NCBI RefSeq assembly: GCF_028595265.1
Contig: NZ_JAQQXP010000005.1
Coordinates: 62,001 to 126,000, forward strand
Origin: Alteromonas gilva
GTDB taxonomy: Bacteria; Pseudomonadota; Gammaproteobacteria; Enterobacterales; Alteromonadaceae
Length of the DNA stretch: 64,000 nucleotides
Reading direction: 5' to 3'
The notes below the pieces were generated by a model. The model saw nothing but the letters and a program-made list of their open reading frames with translations. It made no database searches and was not told the DNA's origin. Shown in pieces: positions 26,235-35,586 of this stretch. Positions within the stretch are counted from its first letter, which is position 1, and each line of letters starts with the position of its first letter. The position numbers were made by a program, and so were the translations under genes.

Positions 26235-26260
26235 GTACAGGCTTTTATCTGTACTATACT
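26235..26260 (+). promoter_or_regulatory. Inverted repeat abutting a -10 box
   Basis: GTACAG (26235-26240) and CTGTAC (26249-26254) form a perfect inverted repeat with an 8-base spacer. A TATACT -10 candidate follows directly at 26255-26260, about 30 bases before the transglutaminase-like gene. The repeat would lie in the -35/-10 spacer, a repressor position. It is the reverse arrangement of a LexA box (CTGT-N8-ACAG), so LexA is not implied. Confidence 0.4.
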
Positions 26261-26286
26261 GAATGATGGGGTGAATTTCCTTACCA

Positions 26287-27279
26287 GTGATGTTAGCGGG
26301 AATGAATAGCGTTATTCGATCATTATGTTGTGGTGCTTTATGGCTAGCTGTGTGCCAGGCGTCCTATGGCGAGCAAATTCTCTATCAGCGCGTACCCAAT
26401 GCCGAGGGAATGAAGTACACCTATGGTTGGTTGGATCACAATAACAATCCCCGCAAAATCTCGTTTGTGTTACCTCTTGAAAGTACCCAGTCATTACCCA
26501 TTCAGCAGGTCAACTATAATCCTAACCTGGCCCTGCGTGCTGTTGAAATTGCCCTCATACAAGCGGCGCAGGAAATCGATCCGCGCGTTGCTCGCTTTAG
26601 CCTGACTAAGCGTTATGATTCGCTGGAGTTTTCCCTTACCGGTAAACGCCAGGAGGTCATCAATACGCTCCAGGCTGATCTTAAAGCAACCCAGGAACAA
26701 GCCATGAATAGCTATTTAGCCGAGCGCTATTTTGAGCGCTACACTACCCCACTGCTGCAAAAGGCCATTAAGCCAAATCATGTCAGATATATCGAAGAAA
26801 GTACGCTACCGTTGATCCCCTTGGCGCAGTCTCTATATGAGATTGTAGACCAACAGGCGAATGCGAGATCGTATCTCAACCTATTGCTAAGCTGGGTACA
26901 GTCTATTCCTTACGATGAACTGACCAACCGGGTGTCGAGTAATGGTTCTGGCTTCTCACCACCGCTGGCGGTTCTCAACCAAAATGTTGGTGACTGCGAC
27001 AGTAAGTCAGTACTTACTGCGGCCTTGATAAGGGCATTTCTGCCGGCAAACGCCATGCGGCTGGTATTACTGAACAATCATGCCCTGCTGGCCATTGCGT
27101 TAACACCGCTGACGAAAGACACCACTTTACTCATTGAGGGATTGCCCTATGTACTGCTCGACCCCACCGGGCCAGCGCACTTGCCGCTGGGCGAAGTGAG
27201 TGATCTCACCAAACAGCAGATCGCCTCTTTACAATACACGCTGGAAGTCATTCCACCGGCCGCCAGTCCTAAGCAGTAA
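26287..27279 (+). CDS. Exported transglutaminase-like cysteine protein
   Basis: About 330 residues with an N-terminal signal peptide (hydrophobic run to about residue 28). The C-terminal third has the transglutaminase/papain-like triad in order: Cys237 in NVGDCDSKS, His265 in NNHALLAI and Asp292 in YVLLDPTGP. Such proteins act as periplasmic proteases or peptide-processing enzymes, but no substrate can be named. The start is uncertain: GTG 26287, ATG 26290 and ATG 26302 are all in frame, and none has a clean ribosome site at ideal distance. An inverted repeat over the probable promoter suggests regulation. Confidence 0.75.
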   Translation: MMLAGMNSVIRSLCCGALWLAVCQASYGEQILYQRVPNAEGMKYTYGWLDHNNNPRKISFVLPLESTQSLPIQQVNYNPNLALRAVEIALIQAAQEIDPRVARFSLTKRYDSLEFSLTGKRQEVINTLQADLKATQEQAMNSYLAERYFERYTTPLLQKAIKPNHVRYIEESTLPLIPLAQSLYEIVDQQANARSYLNLLLSWVQSIPYDELTNRVSSNGSGFSPPLAVLNQNVGDCDSKSVLTAALIRAFLPANAMRLVLLNNHALLAIALTPLTKDTTLLIEGLPYVLLDPTGPAHLPLGEVSDLTKQQIASLQYTLEVIPPAASPKQ

Positions 27280-27283
27280 AAGC

Positions 27284-27310
27284 GCCTGTCAGGCATACCA
27301 CCCAACAGGC
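27284..27310. terminator. Weak hairpin between converging genes
   Basis: GCCTGT (27284-27289) pairs with ACAGGC (27305-27310); an alternative short hairpin GCCTG-T-CAGGC lies at 27284-27294. It sits between two converging stop codons but has no T tract, so its role as a terminator is tentative. Confidence 0.3.
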
Positions 27311-27319
27311 AATACTTTA

Positions 27320-28717
27320 TCACATATGGTTTTCAGCAAAGTCCGCCAGGCGCGAACGCACCACACCATCCAAGTTAATGGTGGCACTGCCGGAGAAGTC
27401 CTTAAATTTCTCAACCAGATAGGTTAAGCCCGATGTCACCGCTGACAGATAATTACTGTCGATTTGCGCCAGGTTGCCACTGCATATCAGCTTGGTACCT
27501 TCACCGCACCGGGTAATAATGGTCTTAAGTTGCGACGCGGTGAGGTTTTGCGACTCATCCAGAATAACAATAGCATTCTGAATACTGCGCCCGCGCATAA
27601 AGTTAACCGATTTAAACTGAATATTGGCTTTCTCCATGATATAGCTCATAGACCCTTTGGTGTTTTCATCGTGCTTGTGAAGCACTTCCAGGGAGTCGGT
27701 TATTGCCGCCAGCCAGGGCGCCATTTTCTCTTCCTCAGTGCCCGGCAGGAAGCCGATGGATTCGGCAATTTCAGGGGTATTGCGGGTGACAATAATCTTA
27801 TCGTACATATTCCGCTCTACCACCATTTCAAGTGCCGCAGCGAGCGCCAGCAAGGTTTTCCCGCTGCCGGCAGGACCGGTCAGGATCACCAGATCAATGT
27901 GCGGGTCGAGCAGCGAATGCAGGGCCATTGCCTGGCCTATATTTTTGGGCGTTATCCCCCAGGCAGTACGCGACATTAAGCGGTCGAAACCAAGATCAAG
28001 AATGTCCATTTCATCGCTGGTCATCGACTCGACTATGCCGGCAAACTGCTTGCTGTCGTCGAGCAGAAATTCGTTCACATAGGCTTCTGGTAATAACGAA
28101 CGCGGCACTGTATGAATGGTGTCACGCCCTTCAGAGCGACTGTCCACCGACTTAACGCGTTGCCAAAAATCCCCCTCAAACTGGTGGTAGCCTTTGGTCA
28201 GATACTTTATGTCTGAAATAAGCTGGTCAGTTCGGTAATCTTCAACGTGAGCAAGGCCAGCACCTTTCGCTTTCAGGCGCATGTTAATATCTTTGGTAAC
28301 CAGTACTACTTGCTGAGAGGCAAACACGGTTTGCAAATGCAGCGCAACGTTAATAATACGGTTATCGTTTTCATCGCTGGCAAAGATTTGCTGTGACTCC
28401 GCCATGTTCAAATCAGCATAAATCGACAGCGTCCCGGTGGGTCGGTTTTCGCCGGCCCCTAAACCACTTAATGATACACCGGCAAGCATTTCGTCCGGGG
28501 TGGCGTCACTCAACAAATCTTCCATTGCGCGTATACAAACCCGGGCGTCGCGTGCGACATCTTTTTTGCTGTCTTTGATGTAGTCGAGTTCCTCCAGTAC
28601 CGTCATAGGTACTACTACATCATTTTCTTTAAAAGACAGGAAGGCGAGAGGTTCGTGTAGCAGGATATTGGTGTCCAGCACATAAATTCTGGTGTCTGCA
28701 TTGCTATTTCTTGGCAT
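27320..28717 (-). CDS. PIN-domain PhoH-family ATPase (PhoH2/YlaK type)
   Basis: A 465-residue fusion. The N-terminal PIN-type RNase domain (about 9-150) has YVLDTNILL with an acidic active-site Asp, and the cluster continues with EELD. The C-terminal PhoH ATPase (about 245-460) has Walker A GPAGSGKT and Walker B IVILDESQN. This PIN-PhoH layout is that of PhoH2, described as an RNA helicase and RNase in other bacteria. The length is typical. It diverges from rapA across a 334-base gap and converges with the transglutaminase-like gene. Gene symbol left empty because naming varies among species. Confidence 0.9.
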   Translation of the reverse strand: MPRNSNADTRIYVLDTNILLHEPLAFLSFKENDVVVPMTVLEELDYIKDSKKDVARDARVCIRAMEDLLSDATPDEMLAGVSLSGLGAGENRPTGTLSIYADLNMAESQQIFASDENDNRIINVALHLQTVFASQQVVLVTKDINMRLKAKGAGLAHVEDYRTDQLISDIKYLTKGYHQFEGDFWQRVKSVDSRSEGRDTIHTVPRSLLPEAYVNEFLLDDSKQFAGIVESMTSDEMDILDLGFDRLMSRTAWGITPKNIGQAMALHSLLDPHIDLVILTGPAGSGKTLLALAAALEMVVERNMYDKIIVTRNTPEIAESIGFLPGTEEEKMAPWLAAITDSLEVLHKHDENTKGSMSYIMEKANIQFKSVNFMRGRSIQNAIVILDESQNLTASQLKTIITRCGEGTKLICSGNLAQIDSNYLSAVTSGLTYLVEKFKDFSGSATINLDGVVRSRLADFAENHM

Positions 28718-29051
28718 CCGTTACTCCAATGAACATGACCAAGCTCGTCTTAATTGCGACGTGCTATAACGAGCCGATGTTCACGGAGCTGCCAATGCGC
28801 TGGGCGCTGAGCCGATTGATACTCCGCATCACATCGACCATCAACTCCACCATAATGCAGTTTGCTGAGTTATTCACTTTTTTTCGGCAAAATTCTGTAA
28901 ATAAATCCTTTATTGCCGTCGCCCATCGGCGGCAAAAAGCACAGAATTGTCTCAATCGACGGCAAGATTTGTCAGGATTGCTATATTGATCAAGACAGCT
29001 ACGGGCGGGATCAGTACAATACGCCTCCCGGTTATCACGGAGCAGTAAAAA
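28718..29051. other. Divergent phoH2-rapA intergenic region
   Basis: A 334-base region between diverging genes. TTGCCGTC (28913-28920) and GACGGCAA (28958-28965) form a separated 8-bp inverted repeat upstream of rapA. No convincing promoter pair or RNA gene was recognised. Confidence 0.45.
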
Positions 29052-31874
29052 ATGAGTACCGACACACAATTTGCCATTGGCCAGCGCTGGCTGAGTAACA
29101 CCGAAACTGAGCTTGGCCTGGGTGCCATTATTCGCATCGACTTTCGCTCTATAGAAGTGCTATATCCAGCTACTGAAGAAAGCCGTATTTATACCAAAGC
29201 GGAAGCACCGCTTACCCGCCTTACCTTTGCAGCAGGCGACACGGTTAAATCACAGGAAGGCTGGAGTCTGTGTGTCGAAACGGTCAGTGAGCAACAGGGC
29301 GTGCTCATTTATCAGGGTATACGTGAAGATACCAAAGAAGCTGCCACCCTGGCCGAACCCCACCTGGATCACCATATACGCCTGAATCAGCCTGAAAAAC
29401 GCTTATTCAATTATCAGTTTGATCACCCCAAATGGTTTGATATCCGCTACAACGCGTTTGCGAATCAGCATAAACACGCCCAGTCTTCGACCATTGGTAT
29501 GGTGGGGGCGCGTATTGAGCTGATCCCGCATCAGTTGCATATCGCCTCTGAAGTGGGTAGCCGTTATGCGCCTCGGGTTTTGTTGGCTGATGAAGTCGGC
29601 CTGGGTAAAACCATTGAAGCGGCGCTGATTATCCACCAGCAAATACTGACAGGCCGCGCCTCACGGGTGTTGATTGTAGTGCCTGATACCTTACTTCATC
29701 AGTGGCTGGTTGAAATGCTGCGGCGAGTGAATCTGGCCTTTGCGATTTACGATGAAAGCCGCTGTGTGGCGCTGGAAGACGAAAGTGATAATCCCTTTGA
29801 TAACGACCAGTTGATCTTATGCGGCCTCAACTGGCTCACCAGCCATCCCAAGCGACAGCAACAAATACAACAGGCAAGCTGGGATTTACTGGTCGTGGAT
29901 GAAGCCCATCACCTGGCCTGGGCCGCCGATGAGCCATCGGTAGAGTATCAGACTATCGAATCACTCGCTCAAGCCACACCAGGCGTGTTGCTGCTCACCG
30001 CCACGCCCGATCAACTCGGCCATGAAAGCCATTTTGCCCGATTACGCTTGCTCGATCCGGCGCGTTTTTACGACTACAACACCTTTTTAAACGAGGAGTC
30101 GCAGTATACGGCACTGGCCGATGCGGTCTCTCCGCTTATCGATGGTGACGCGTTAAACCAAGAGGATATAGCCCGGCTCAATCAACTCGCGCCAGAGATC
30201 ATGGCACAGTTTGATGACTTAAGTTCACCTGAAAGCAGAGATGCGCTCTTGCATCAGTTAATTGATTGTCATGGTACCGGCCGCCTGCTGTTCAGAAATC
30301 GTCGCGCCGCAATAGAAGGGTTCCCGTCGCGTCATCTGCATGCTTATCCACTACCGCAACCTGAGCTGTATCAGATTGATACCATCACATCGCTGTCGGA
30401 AGCGCTGTTTCCTGAACGCCAGCCTGACGTGCAGGATTTGTGGATTGACGCCGACCCGCGCGTAGAGTGGTTACTCAACCTGCTGCCGGAGATTAAACCC
30501 GCTAAAGTACTGTTAATTTGTGCACACGCTGGTACCGCTCAGCAACTGGCAGAAACCATTCGGGTACGCACCGGTATCCGTCAGGCCGTTTTCCACGAAG
30601 GTATGAGTATTGTTGAACGCGACAAGGCCGCTCACTACTTTGCCGACCCCGATGAGGGCGCGCAGATCCTATTGTGTAGTGAAATAGGTAGTGAGGGCCG
30701 TAACTTCCAGTTCGCCCACCACCTGGTCCTGTTTGACTTACCCCTGACCCCGGACCTGCTTGAACAGCGCATTGGCCGCTTAGACAGAATTGGCCAAACT
30801 GAAGATATTCAGATCCACGTTCCGGTGATTGAAGAGTCAGCCCAGTCGGTGCTGCTAAAATGGTATCACGAAGGTTTAAACGCCTTTGAGCAAACCTGCC
30901 CAACCGGCGGTAAAGTATTTGAGTCTGTCGAAGAGAGTTTAATCATGAACTGCCTCACTCCTTTCGACACCGACTTACAGGCAGAATTGATCTCTCAGAG
31001 CCAGCAATTAAACAGCGAACTCAAAGCGCGCCTCGACGCCGGTCGCGATAAACTGCTGGAGCTTAACGCAGCCGGTGTTGGGCGCGTGGACAGCTTGTTA
31101 GAAGAAATTATTGCACTGGATAGCGCGGCCGATCTACCTAAGTTCGCGGGTCGTCTGTTTGATGCTATCGGTGTGCAGCAGGAAGAAAAAGGCCAGGACT
31201 GTTTTATTCTGCGCCCTACCGAGTCGATGATAGGCCATTTACCCGGACTCGATCCGGAAGGGATGACCGTCACCTATCGGCGTCGCACCGCCACCACTTT
31301 GGAAAACGTCCACTTTTTAACCTGGGATCATCCGCTGGTGCATCATGCTATCGAAATGGTGCTTACTGATATTTATGGTAAAAGCAGCGTCGGCTTTGTG
31401 GCCGACAGTAGCCAGCCCAAAGGTGCCTATTACCTCGAAACGCTCTTTATTCTATCCGCGAAAGCGCCACCAGCGTTGCAGTTAGAGCGCTTCCTGCCGC
31501 CGACACCGATTAGAATTTGTCTCGATGCGAAGGGTCAGTCATCAGATTTAGCCACCAGCGCGCACCGTAAAATTGGCCGTAAGATAGCGCAACAGTTGAT
31601 CCAGGCGCTCACACCACAGCTGCAGCAACATCTGCACAGTGCCCGTGAGCAGGCACATCAGGAAGCTAACCACGTGTTAAGTGAAGCCATGCAAAGGATG
31701 CAAGGTACCCTGGGGGCAGAGATCCAGCGTCTCACCGATCTGCAAAAGCAGAACCCGGCCATTCGTGACAGTGAAATAGCGTTTTTGCAAACACAAATGA
31801 CGGCCCTGACCAAAGTGTTACGGGACAGCGATGTACAGCTCGATGCTGTGCGCGTGCTGGTCAATAACCCCTGA
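29052..31874 (+). CDS. rapA: RNA polymerase-associated ATPase RapA
   Basis: A 940-residue Swi2/Snf2 ATPase that binds RNA polymerase and helps recycle it after termination. An N-terminal Tudor-like region opens with FAIGQRWLSNTETELGLG. Helicase motifs are ADEVGLGKTIEAAL (near 178-191), VVDEAHHLAW, LLTATPDQ, and C-terminally SEIGSEGRNFQFAHH and LEQRIGRLDRIGQ. The long RapA-specific C-terminal region follows. E. coli RapA is 968 residues. The adjacent downstream rluA matches the E. coli rapA-rluA pairing. Confidence 0.96.
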   Translation: MSTDTQFAIGQRWLSNTETELGLGAIIRIDFRSIEVLYPATEESRIYTKAEAPLTRLTFAAGDTVKSQEGWSLCVETVSEQQGVLIYQGIREDTKEAATLAEPHLDHHIRLNQPEKRLFNYQFDHPKWFDIRYNAFANQHKHAQSSTIGMVGARIELIPHQLHIASEVGSRYAPRVLLADEVGLGKTIEAALIIHQQILTGRASRVLIVVPDTLLHQWLVEMLRRVNLAFAIYDESRCVALEDESDNPFDNDQLILCGLNWLTSHPKRQQQIQQASWDLLVVDEAHHLAWAADEPSVEYQTIESLAQATPGVLLLTATPDQLGHESHFARLRLLDPARFYDYNTFLNEESQYTALADAVSPLIDGDALNQEDIARLNQLAPEIMAQFDDLSSPESRDALLHQLIDCHGTGRLLFRNRRAAIEGFPSRHLHAYPLPQPELYQIDTITSLSEALFPERQPDVQDLWIDADPRVEWLLNLLPEIKPAKVLLICAHAGTAQQLAETIRVRTGIRQAVFHEGMSIVERDKAAHYFADPDEGAQILLCSEIGSEGRNFQFAHHLVLFDLPLTPDLLEQRIGRLDRIGQTEDIQIHVPVIEESAQSVLLKWYHEGLNAFEQTCPTGGKVFESVEESLIMNCLTPFDTDLQAELISQSQQLNSELKARLDAGRDKLLELNAAGVGRVDSLLEEIIALDSAADLPKFAGRLFDAIGVQQEEKGQDCFILRPTESMIGHLPGLDPEGMTVTYRRRTATTLENVHFLTWDHPLVHHAIEMVLTDIYGKSSVGFVADSSQPKGAYYLETLFILSAKAPPALQLERFLPPTPIRICLDAKGQSSDLATSAHRKIGRKIAQQLIQALTPQLQQHLHSAREQAHQEANHVLSEAMQRMQGTLGAEIQRLTDLQKQNPAIRDSEIAFLQTQMTALTKVLRDSDVQLDAVRVLVNNP

Positions 31875-31897
31875 TGGCTAGAGGCAAAGACTGACCA

Positions 31898-32614
31898 ATG
31901 GATGCAGCAACCAGAACGGCCAATCCGGACTTCATTTACGCGCCGCCCCTTACGCCGTATCTGCAGCTGTTGTACTACGATGATGATATTATCGTGGTCA
32001 ACAAACCCAGCGGCTTACTGAGCGTGCCGGGCAAAGCACCAGCGCACAAAGACTCGCTGATTTCACGGCTGCAGCGGGTTTTCCCCCATGCACGGATTGT
32101 TCACCGTCTTGATATGGCAACGTCCGGCGTTATGGTCGTTGCCCAGCACAAAGATAGTCACCGCTTGCTCTCTAAACAGTTTGAGCTGCGCCAAACGGCC
32201 AAACGCTACTATGCCCGGGTGGCCGGCAAACTTGCCAAACCTTCAGGCAGTGTCGATCTGCCACTGATTTGTGACTGGCCTAACCGGCCCCGGCAAATGG
32301 TCGATGCCGAGCATGGCAAGCCCGCCCTGACTCACTATGAGGTGGTCAGTCAGTCAGAGCAGGAAACCCTCGTAGCCCTGGTGCCGGTGACAGGCCGATC
32401 TCATCAATTACGGGTACATATGCTTGCTCTTGGCCACCCTATTTTAGGCGATCGTCTCTACGGCAGCGACGCAGTTGTGGGCAGCGCCCCGCGGCTGCAG
32501 TTACATGCTGAATCACTGCAGTTTAACCACCCGACCAGTAATAAAGTAATGCAGTTTTGCGCCCCCTTACCCTTTGGTAATTACACACCGCCGCCCTTTA
32601 ACTCTCCGGCTTAA
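31898..32614 (+). CDS. rluA: Dual-specificity pseudouridine synthase RluA
   Basis: A 238-residue pseudouridine synthase that modifies 23S rRNA position 746 and position 32 of some tRNAs. The catalytic Asp72 lies in HRLDMATSGVMV, the RluA-specific form of the motif. KPSGLLSVPGK and TGRSHQLRVHM are the other family signatures. It has no S4 domain, which fits RluA rather than RluC or RluD. It starts 23 bases after rapA and is probably cotranscribed. Confidence 0.93.
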   Translation: MDAATRTANPDFIYAPPLTPYLQLLYYDDDIIVVNKPSGLLSVPGKAPAHKDSLISRLQRVFPHARIVHRLDMATSGVMVVAQHKDSHRLLSKQFELRQTAKRYYARVAGKLAKPSGSVDLPLICDWPNRPRQMVDAEHGKPALTHYEVVSQSEQETLVALVPVTGRSHQLRVHMLALGHPILGDRLYGSDAVVGSAPRLQLHAESLQFNHPTSNKVMQFCAPLPFGNYTPPPFNSPA

Positions 32615-32668
32615 CTTTTTCAGGTGTCAGCCGATACCCTTAACACCGACTCAGTTAACCCATGATAA

Positions 32669-33511
32669 ATGTTGATGCCGCCTATGAGCCGAATAATAAC
32701 AACGGTTATCGTCAGCCTGTGGCTGGCTGTTCCGGCCGTCTGTGCCAATACCATGGACGACCTGAGCCGTTATTTTCAGGATGATGAGCTACGCAGTTTA
32801 GCGGTTGCCGATCAACAAATACCGGCGCTTGAGGTTGAACCATCGGTGCCCATGGTGCGTGGTATCGCTATTGTTCTGGTGTCGACTCAGTCACCTTCGT
32901 TAAACCTTGATACCGGTTTGGTCCTTGCGGACACATTAAAGCAAAAAGGCTGGCGCACGTTGCTGGTTCCGACTGACTTTACCCAGGCCCTGGCAACGCA
33001 ATCAACGGTTACCGATAATCCCAAGCCAGTAGCAAACTTACTCAATTCCCCTATCGATTACGACAGCTACCGCTTGCAAATAATCGGGCTGGTTAATGCT
33101 GCCTACCAGTACGCCAGTCAGTATAAGGGTTACACGTTTATTGTGGCCGAAGGTATGACGTCGGCGGTATTGCTTGATGCATTGCATAACAATTTACTTA
33201 GCGCGCCCGATACATTAGTCAGTATCGGCGCTTTCTGGCCGGCAAGACAACAAAACCAGGCACTGGTTGACTGGCTGGCACAGAGCACTTATCCGCTGCT
33301 CGACATCAGTATCCCCACCCTCAGTCACTGGCAAACGGCCACTGTACAATCACGAAAAGAAGCGGCTGCAGTGAGCCTGAAACCCCATTATCGGCAAAGA
33401 ATGTTTACAACCAATCAATATTACGGCGGCGCGTCTACGCGAATTCCTGGTACCGGGAGTGTCTGGCTGGGCCAGGAAATTTACAGTTGGGTAAGATACC
33501 TTGGTTGGTAG
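32669..33511 (+). CDS. DUF3530-like exported protein
   Basis: About 280 residues with an N-terminal signal peptide (ending near AVCA). Three in-frame ATG codons compete (32669, 32675, 32684); the last gives the most compact signal. The mature part has an alpha/beta hydrolase-like pattern: GIAIVLVSTQ, then FIVAEGMTSAVLLDAL, but the usual Ser of a GxSxG elbow is replaced (EGMTS). It appears related to the DUF3530 family found in Alteromonadales; no activity is known. A polar or periplasmic carbohydrate or lipid role would be a guess, so none is claimed. Confidence 0.65.
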   Translation: MLMPPMSRIITTVIVSLWLAVPAVCANTMDDLSRYFQDDELRSLAVADQQIPALEVEPSVPMVRGIAIVLVSTQSPSLNLDTGLVLADTLKQKGWRTLLVPTDFTQALATQSTVTDNPKPVANLLNSPIDYDSYRLQIIGLVNAAYQYASQYKGYTFIVAEGMTSAVLLDALHNNLLSAPDTLVSIGAFWPARQQNQALVDWLAQSTYPLLDISIPTLSHWQTATVQSRKEAAAVSLKPHYRQRMFTTNQYYGGASTRIPGTGSVWLGQEIYSWVRYLGW

Positions 33512-33756
33512 TTAATATGATGAGCAAATAATTCTGTTACCGAAAATACAATATACTCAATGACTTCTTAAAAACGATGCGCGGCAACGCAGCAGCACAA
33601 CAAATAAGACCATTAATTCTCTAATCGCTACGCAGACTGGCAGGCGTCGCTGACACACTTAGTTGCAAATAAAAACGATTCTGTTTACCGCATTTAGACA
33701 TTGTTTTTACAAATTTGGACTATACTTCGTCTATGATATACCAGTGAGAACATGAC

Positions 33757-34080
33757 GTGAGCATAAGTCAGTTTATTGAGGAAAAGTCGCGGCAGCTGTG
33801 TTTTTATTTGCGGGCATTCTGGCAAGGTAGTCTGGAGTATAAGGAGCTTAACTTTTTCTTTTGGGATACGCTGGAAGAATGGTCTTTGTATCGCAGCGAT
33901 GATTTAGAGCCGGGCTCACATAAAGAGCGTGTTTTCTGGCACCTGTTACATCAAATTCATTACTGGCGCGAAGATCAATTAATCAGCGATACAGTATTAA
34001 AAGAAGAACTGGTTAATTGCGTGGCGTACCTGCGCGGTGAGTCGGTGTATCCCATGGATTGTATCGGGCTTCGTCCTTAA
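33757..34080 (+). CDS. Uncharacterised 107-residue protein
   Basis: A compact, Trp- and Phe-rich acidic protein beginning MSISQFIEEKSRQLCFYLRA. It has no signal peptide, membrane segment or motif that I recognise. The start is GTG at 33757 with GTGAGAA 6 bases before it. A TATACT box lies at 33721-33726, about 30 bases upstream, giving a short leader. The 245-base gap upstream and 122-base gap downstream make it a single-gene unit. Codon use and the full-length frame between promoter and stop support a real gene. Function unknown. Confidence 0.7.
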   Translation: MSISQFIEEKSRQLCFYLRAFWQGSLEYKELNFFFWDTLEEWSLYRSDDLEPGSHKERVFWHLLHQIHYWREDQLISDTVLKEELVNCVAYLRGESVYPMDCIGLRP

Positions 34081-34202
34081 CTGTATTTTTTATCCTACCC
34101 CAATTTACGCGGTCTTTACTAAAGACCCTGAGTTTTACTTGCAGCCAATCAACATACGTGATCCAATACACTTACAATAATAAACAATCCGAGCTTTATT
34201 AA

Positions 34203-35552
34203 GTGTTTTCTTCTTTAGTTTTCTTTCGCGACAGGCGACTACTGAGTATCTTTGTGTTTGGCATTGCCAGTGGCTTTCCGTGGGTAATGATTGGTTCGGT
34301 ATTAACCGCCTGGCTCAAAGACGAGTCGCTATCGCGATCAGCAATCGGTTTGTTTGGCGCTATCTTTGCGGTGTATTCAATCAACTTTTTGTGGGCGCCC
34401 ATACTCGACCGGGTAAAGCCGCTGTTGCTCGGTCAACGGCGCGGCTGGATAGCACAGATGCAGGTTATTATGATCCTCAGCTGCGTGTGGATGTCGACGC
34501 TGGATGCGCAAACTGCGCTGTATCAGATTGCCCTGTGCGGCTTAATTATTGCCATTAGCTCGGCTACCCAGGACATCGCCATCGATGCCTTTCGTATTGA
34601 TACTATCGGCCAGCATGAAAATGACACCATGTCGGCTGCATCGTCGCTGGCCACCGCCGGATGGTGGACGGGCTACGGCGGTTTGGGTGCCATTCCTTTT
34701 TTAGTCGCCGATCTGCCGGGTTGGGAATGGCAGCAGATCTATCTGTTACTCGCAGCCATTATGTCGCTGTGTTTGCTATCGGTCTTCTGGGCCAAAGAGC
34801 CCGTGGTTGACCGCGCTTCACTATTAGCACAGGCAACACAACGTTATCAGGCATTACTAAACCACCGCTCATCGCTGTTCAGTAAAATAGCGAGTTGGCT
34901 ATTGGTAAGCCTGGTTGAGCCTTTCCGCGAATTCTTCCAGCGCAGTGGTGCGCGCCTGGCCTTACAGATTTTATTGTTTATATTCCTGTTCAAAATTGGC
35001 GAGGCCTTTCTGGGCAGAATGAGCATTGTGTTTTACAAAGAAATCGGATTTAGCAACAGCGATATTGGCACTTACTCAAAATTGCTTAACTGGTGGGTAA
35101 CCATCATATTTTCAGTCATCGGTGGCATGGTCAATATTCATTACGGCATTTTTCGCGGTTTGCTTATTGCTGGCTCAGCCATGGCTGCGAGCAATTTAAT
35201 GTTTGCCTGGATGGCTGAAATTGGCCCGCATAAAGGCTGGTTTATGGCTACTATTATTCTCGATGGCTTTACTGCGGCCTGGAGTACCGTTGCCATGGTG
35301 GCCTTTATATCTCTGCTGTGTAATCGGGCTTTTTCGGCCACTCAATATGCCTTAATGGCGTCATTGAGCGTACTCAGCCGTACCTTGCTGGCATCAAGCA
35401 GCGGCGTACTGGTGGATAAACTGGGCGGTAACTGGACGCTGTTTTTTATTCTGACGGCCTTAATGGTCATTCCGAGCTTATTTATTTTGTACAGGCTAAG
35501 ACACCAGATCAGGCGTATTGAAGGCGACCGGCCCGGTAACCGGCAAGTGTGA
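34203..35552 (+). CDS. AmpG-like MFS permease
   Basis: A 449-residue inner-membrane major facilitator protein with about 12-14 hydrophobic segments. The opening FGIASGFPWVMIGSVLTAWL is the AmpG hallmark, followed by FLWAPILDRV and a SATQDIAIDAFR stretch conserved in muropeptide permeases. AmpG imports anhydro-muropeptides for cell-wall recycling and beta-lactamase induction. The start is GTG at 34203. No ampD or ampC lies nearby. Because AmpG-like paralogues exist in Alteromonadales, a related peptide or sugar substrate is possible, so no symbol is given. Confidence 0.85.
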   Translation: MFSSLVFFRDRRLLSIFVFGIASGFPWVMIGSVLTAWLKDESLSRSAIGLFGAIFAVYSINFLWAPILDRVKPLLLGQRRGWIAQMQVIMILSCVWMSTLDAQTALYQIALCGLIIAISSATQDIAIDAFRIDTIGQHENDTMSAASSLATAGWWTGYGGLGAIPFLVADLPGWEWQQIYLLLAAIMSLCLLSVFWAKEPVVDRASLLAQATQRYQALLNHRSSLFSKIASWLLVSLVEPFREFFQRSGARLALQILLFIFLFKIGEAFLGRMSIVFYKEIGFSNSDIGTYSKLLNWWVTIIFSVIGGMVNIHYGIFRGLLIAGSAMAASNLMFAWMAEIGPHKGWFMATIILDGFTAAWSTVAMVAFISLLCNRAFSATQYALMASLSVLSRTLLASSSGVLVDKLGGNWTLFFILTALMVIPSLFILYRLRHQIRRIEGDRPGNRQV

Positions 35553-35563
35553 CGTGACAAAAA

Positions 35564-35586
35564 AAGCTGTCGTCGCTGCCAGCTTT
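35564..35586. terminator. Possible hairpin between converging genes
   Basis: AAAGCTG pairs with CAGCTTT around a loop of about 9 bases, preceded by an A run. It overlaps the stop of the minus-strand diguanylate cyclase gene. It could terminate the minus-strand transcript, where the A run reads as T. Confidence 0.4.

Noticed and set aside
26235..26254. A LexA SOS box
   Set aside because: The half-sites are ACAG-N8-CTGT, opposite in orientation to the CTGT-N8-ACAG consensus.
27464..28155. Overlapping plus-strand frames of 107-171 codons opposite the PIN-PhoH gene
   Set aside because: They lie entirely antisense to a gene with full domain and motif support and show no recognisable protein features.
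30502..30903. A 133-codon minus-strand frame within rapA
   Set aside because: Antisense shadow of a conserved helicase region; no ribosome site or homology.
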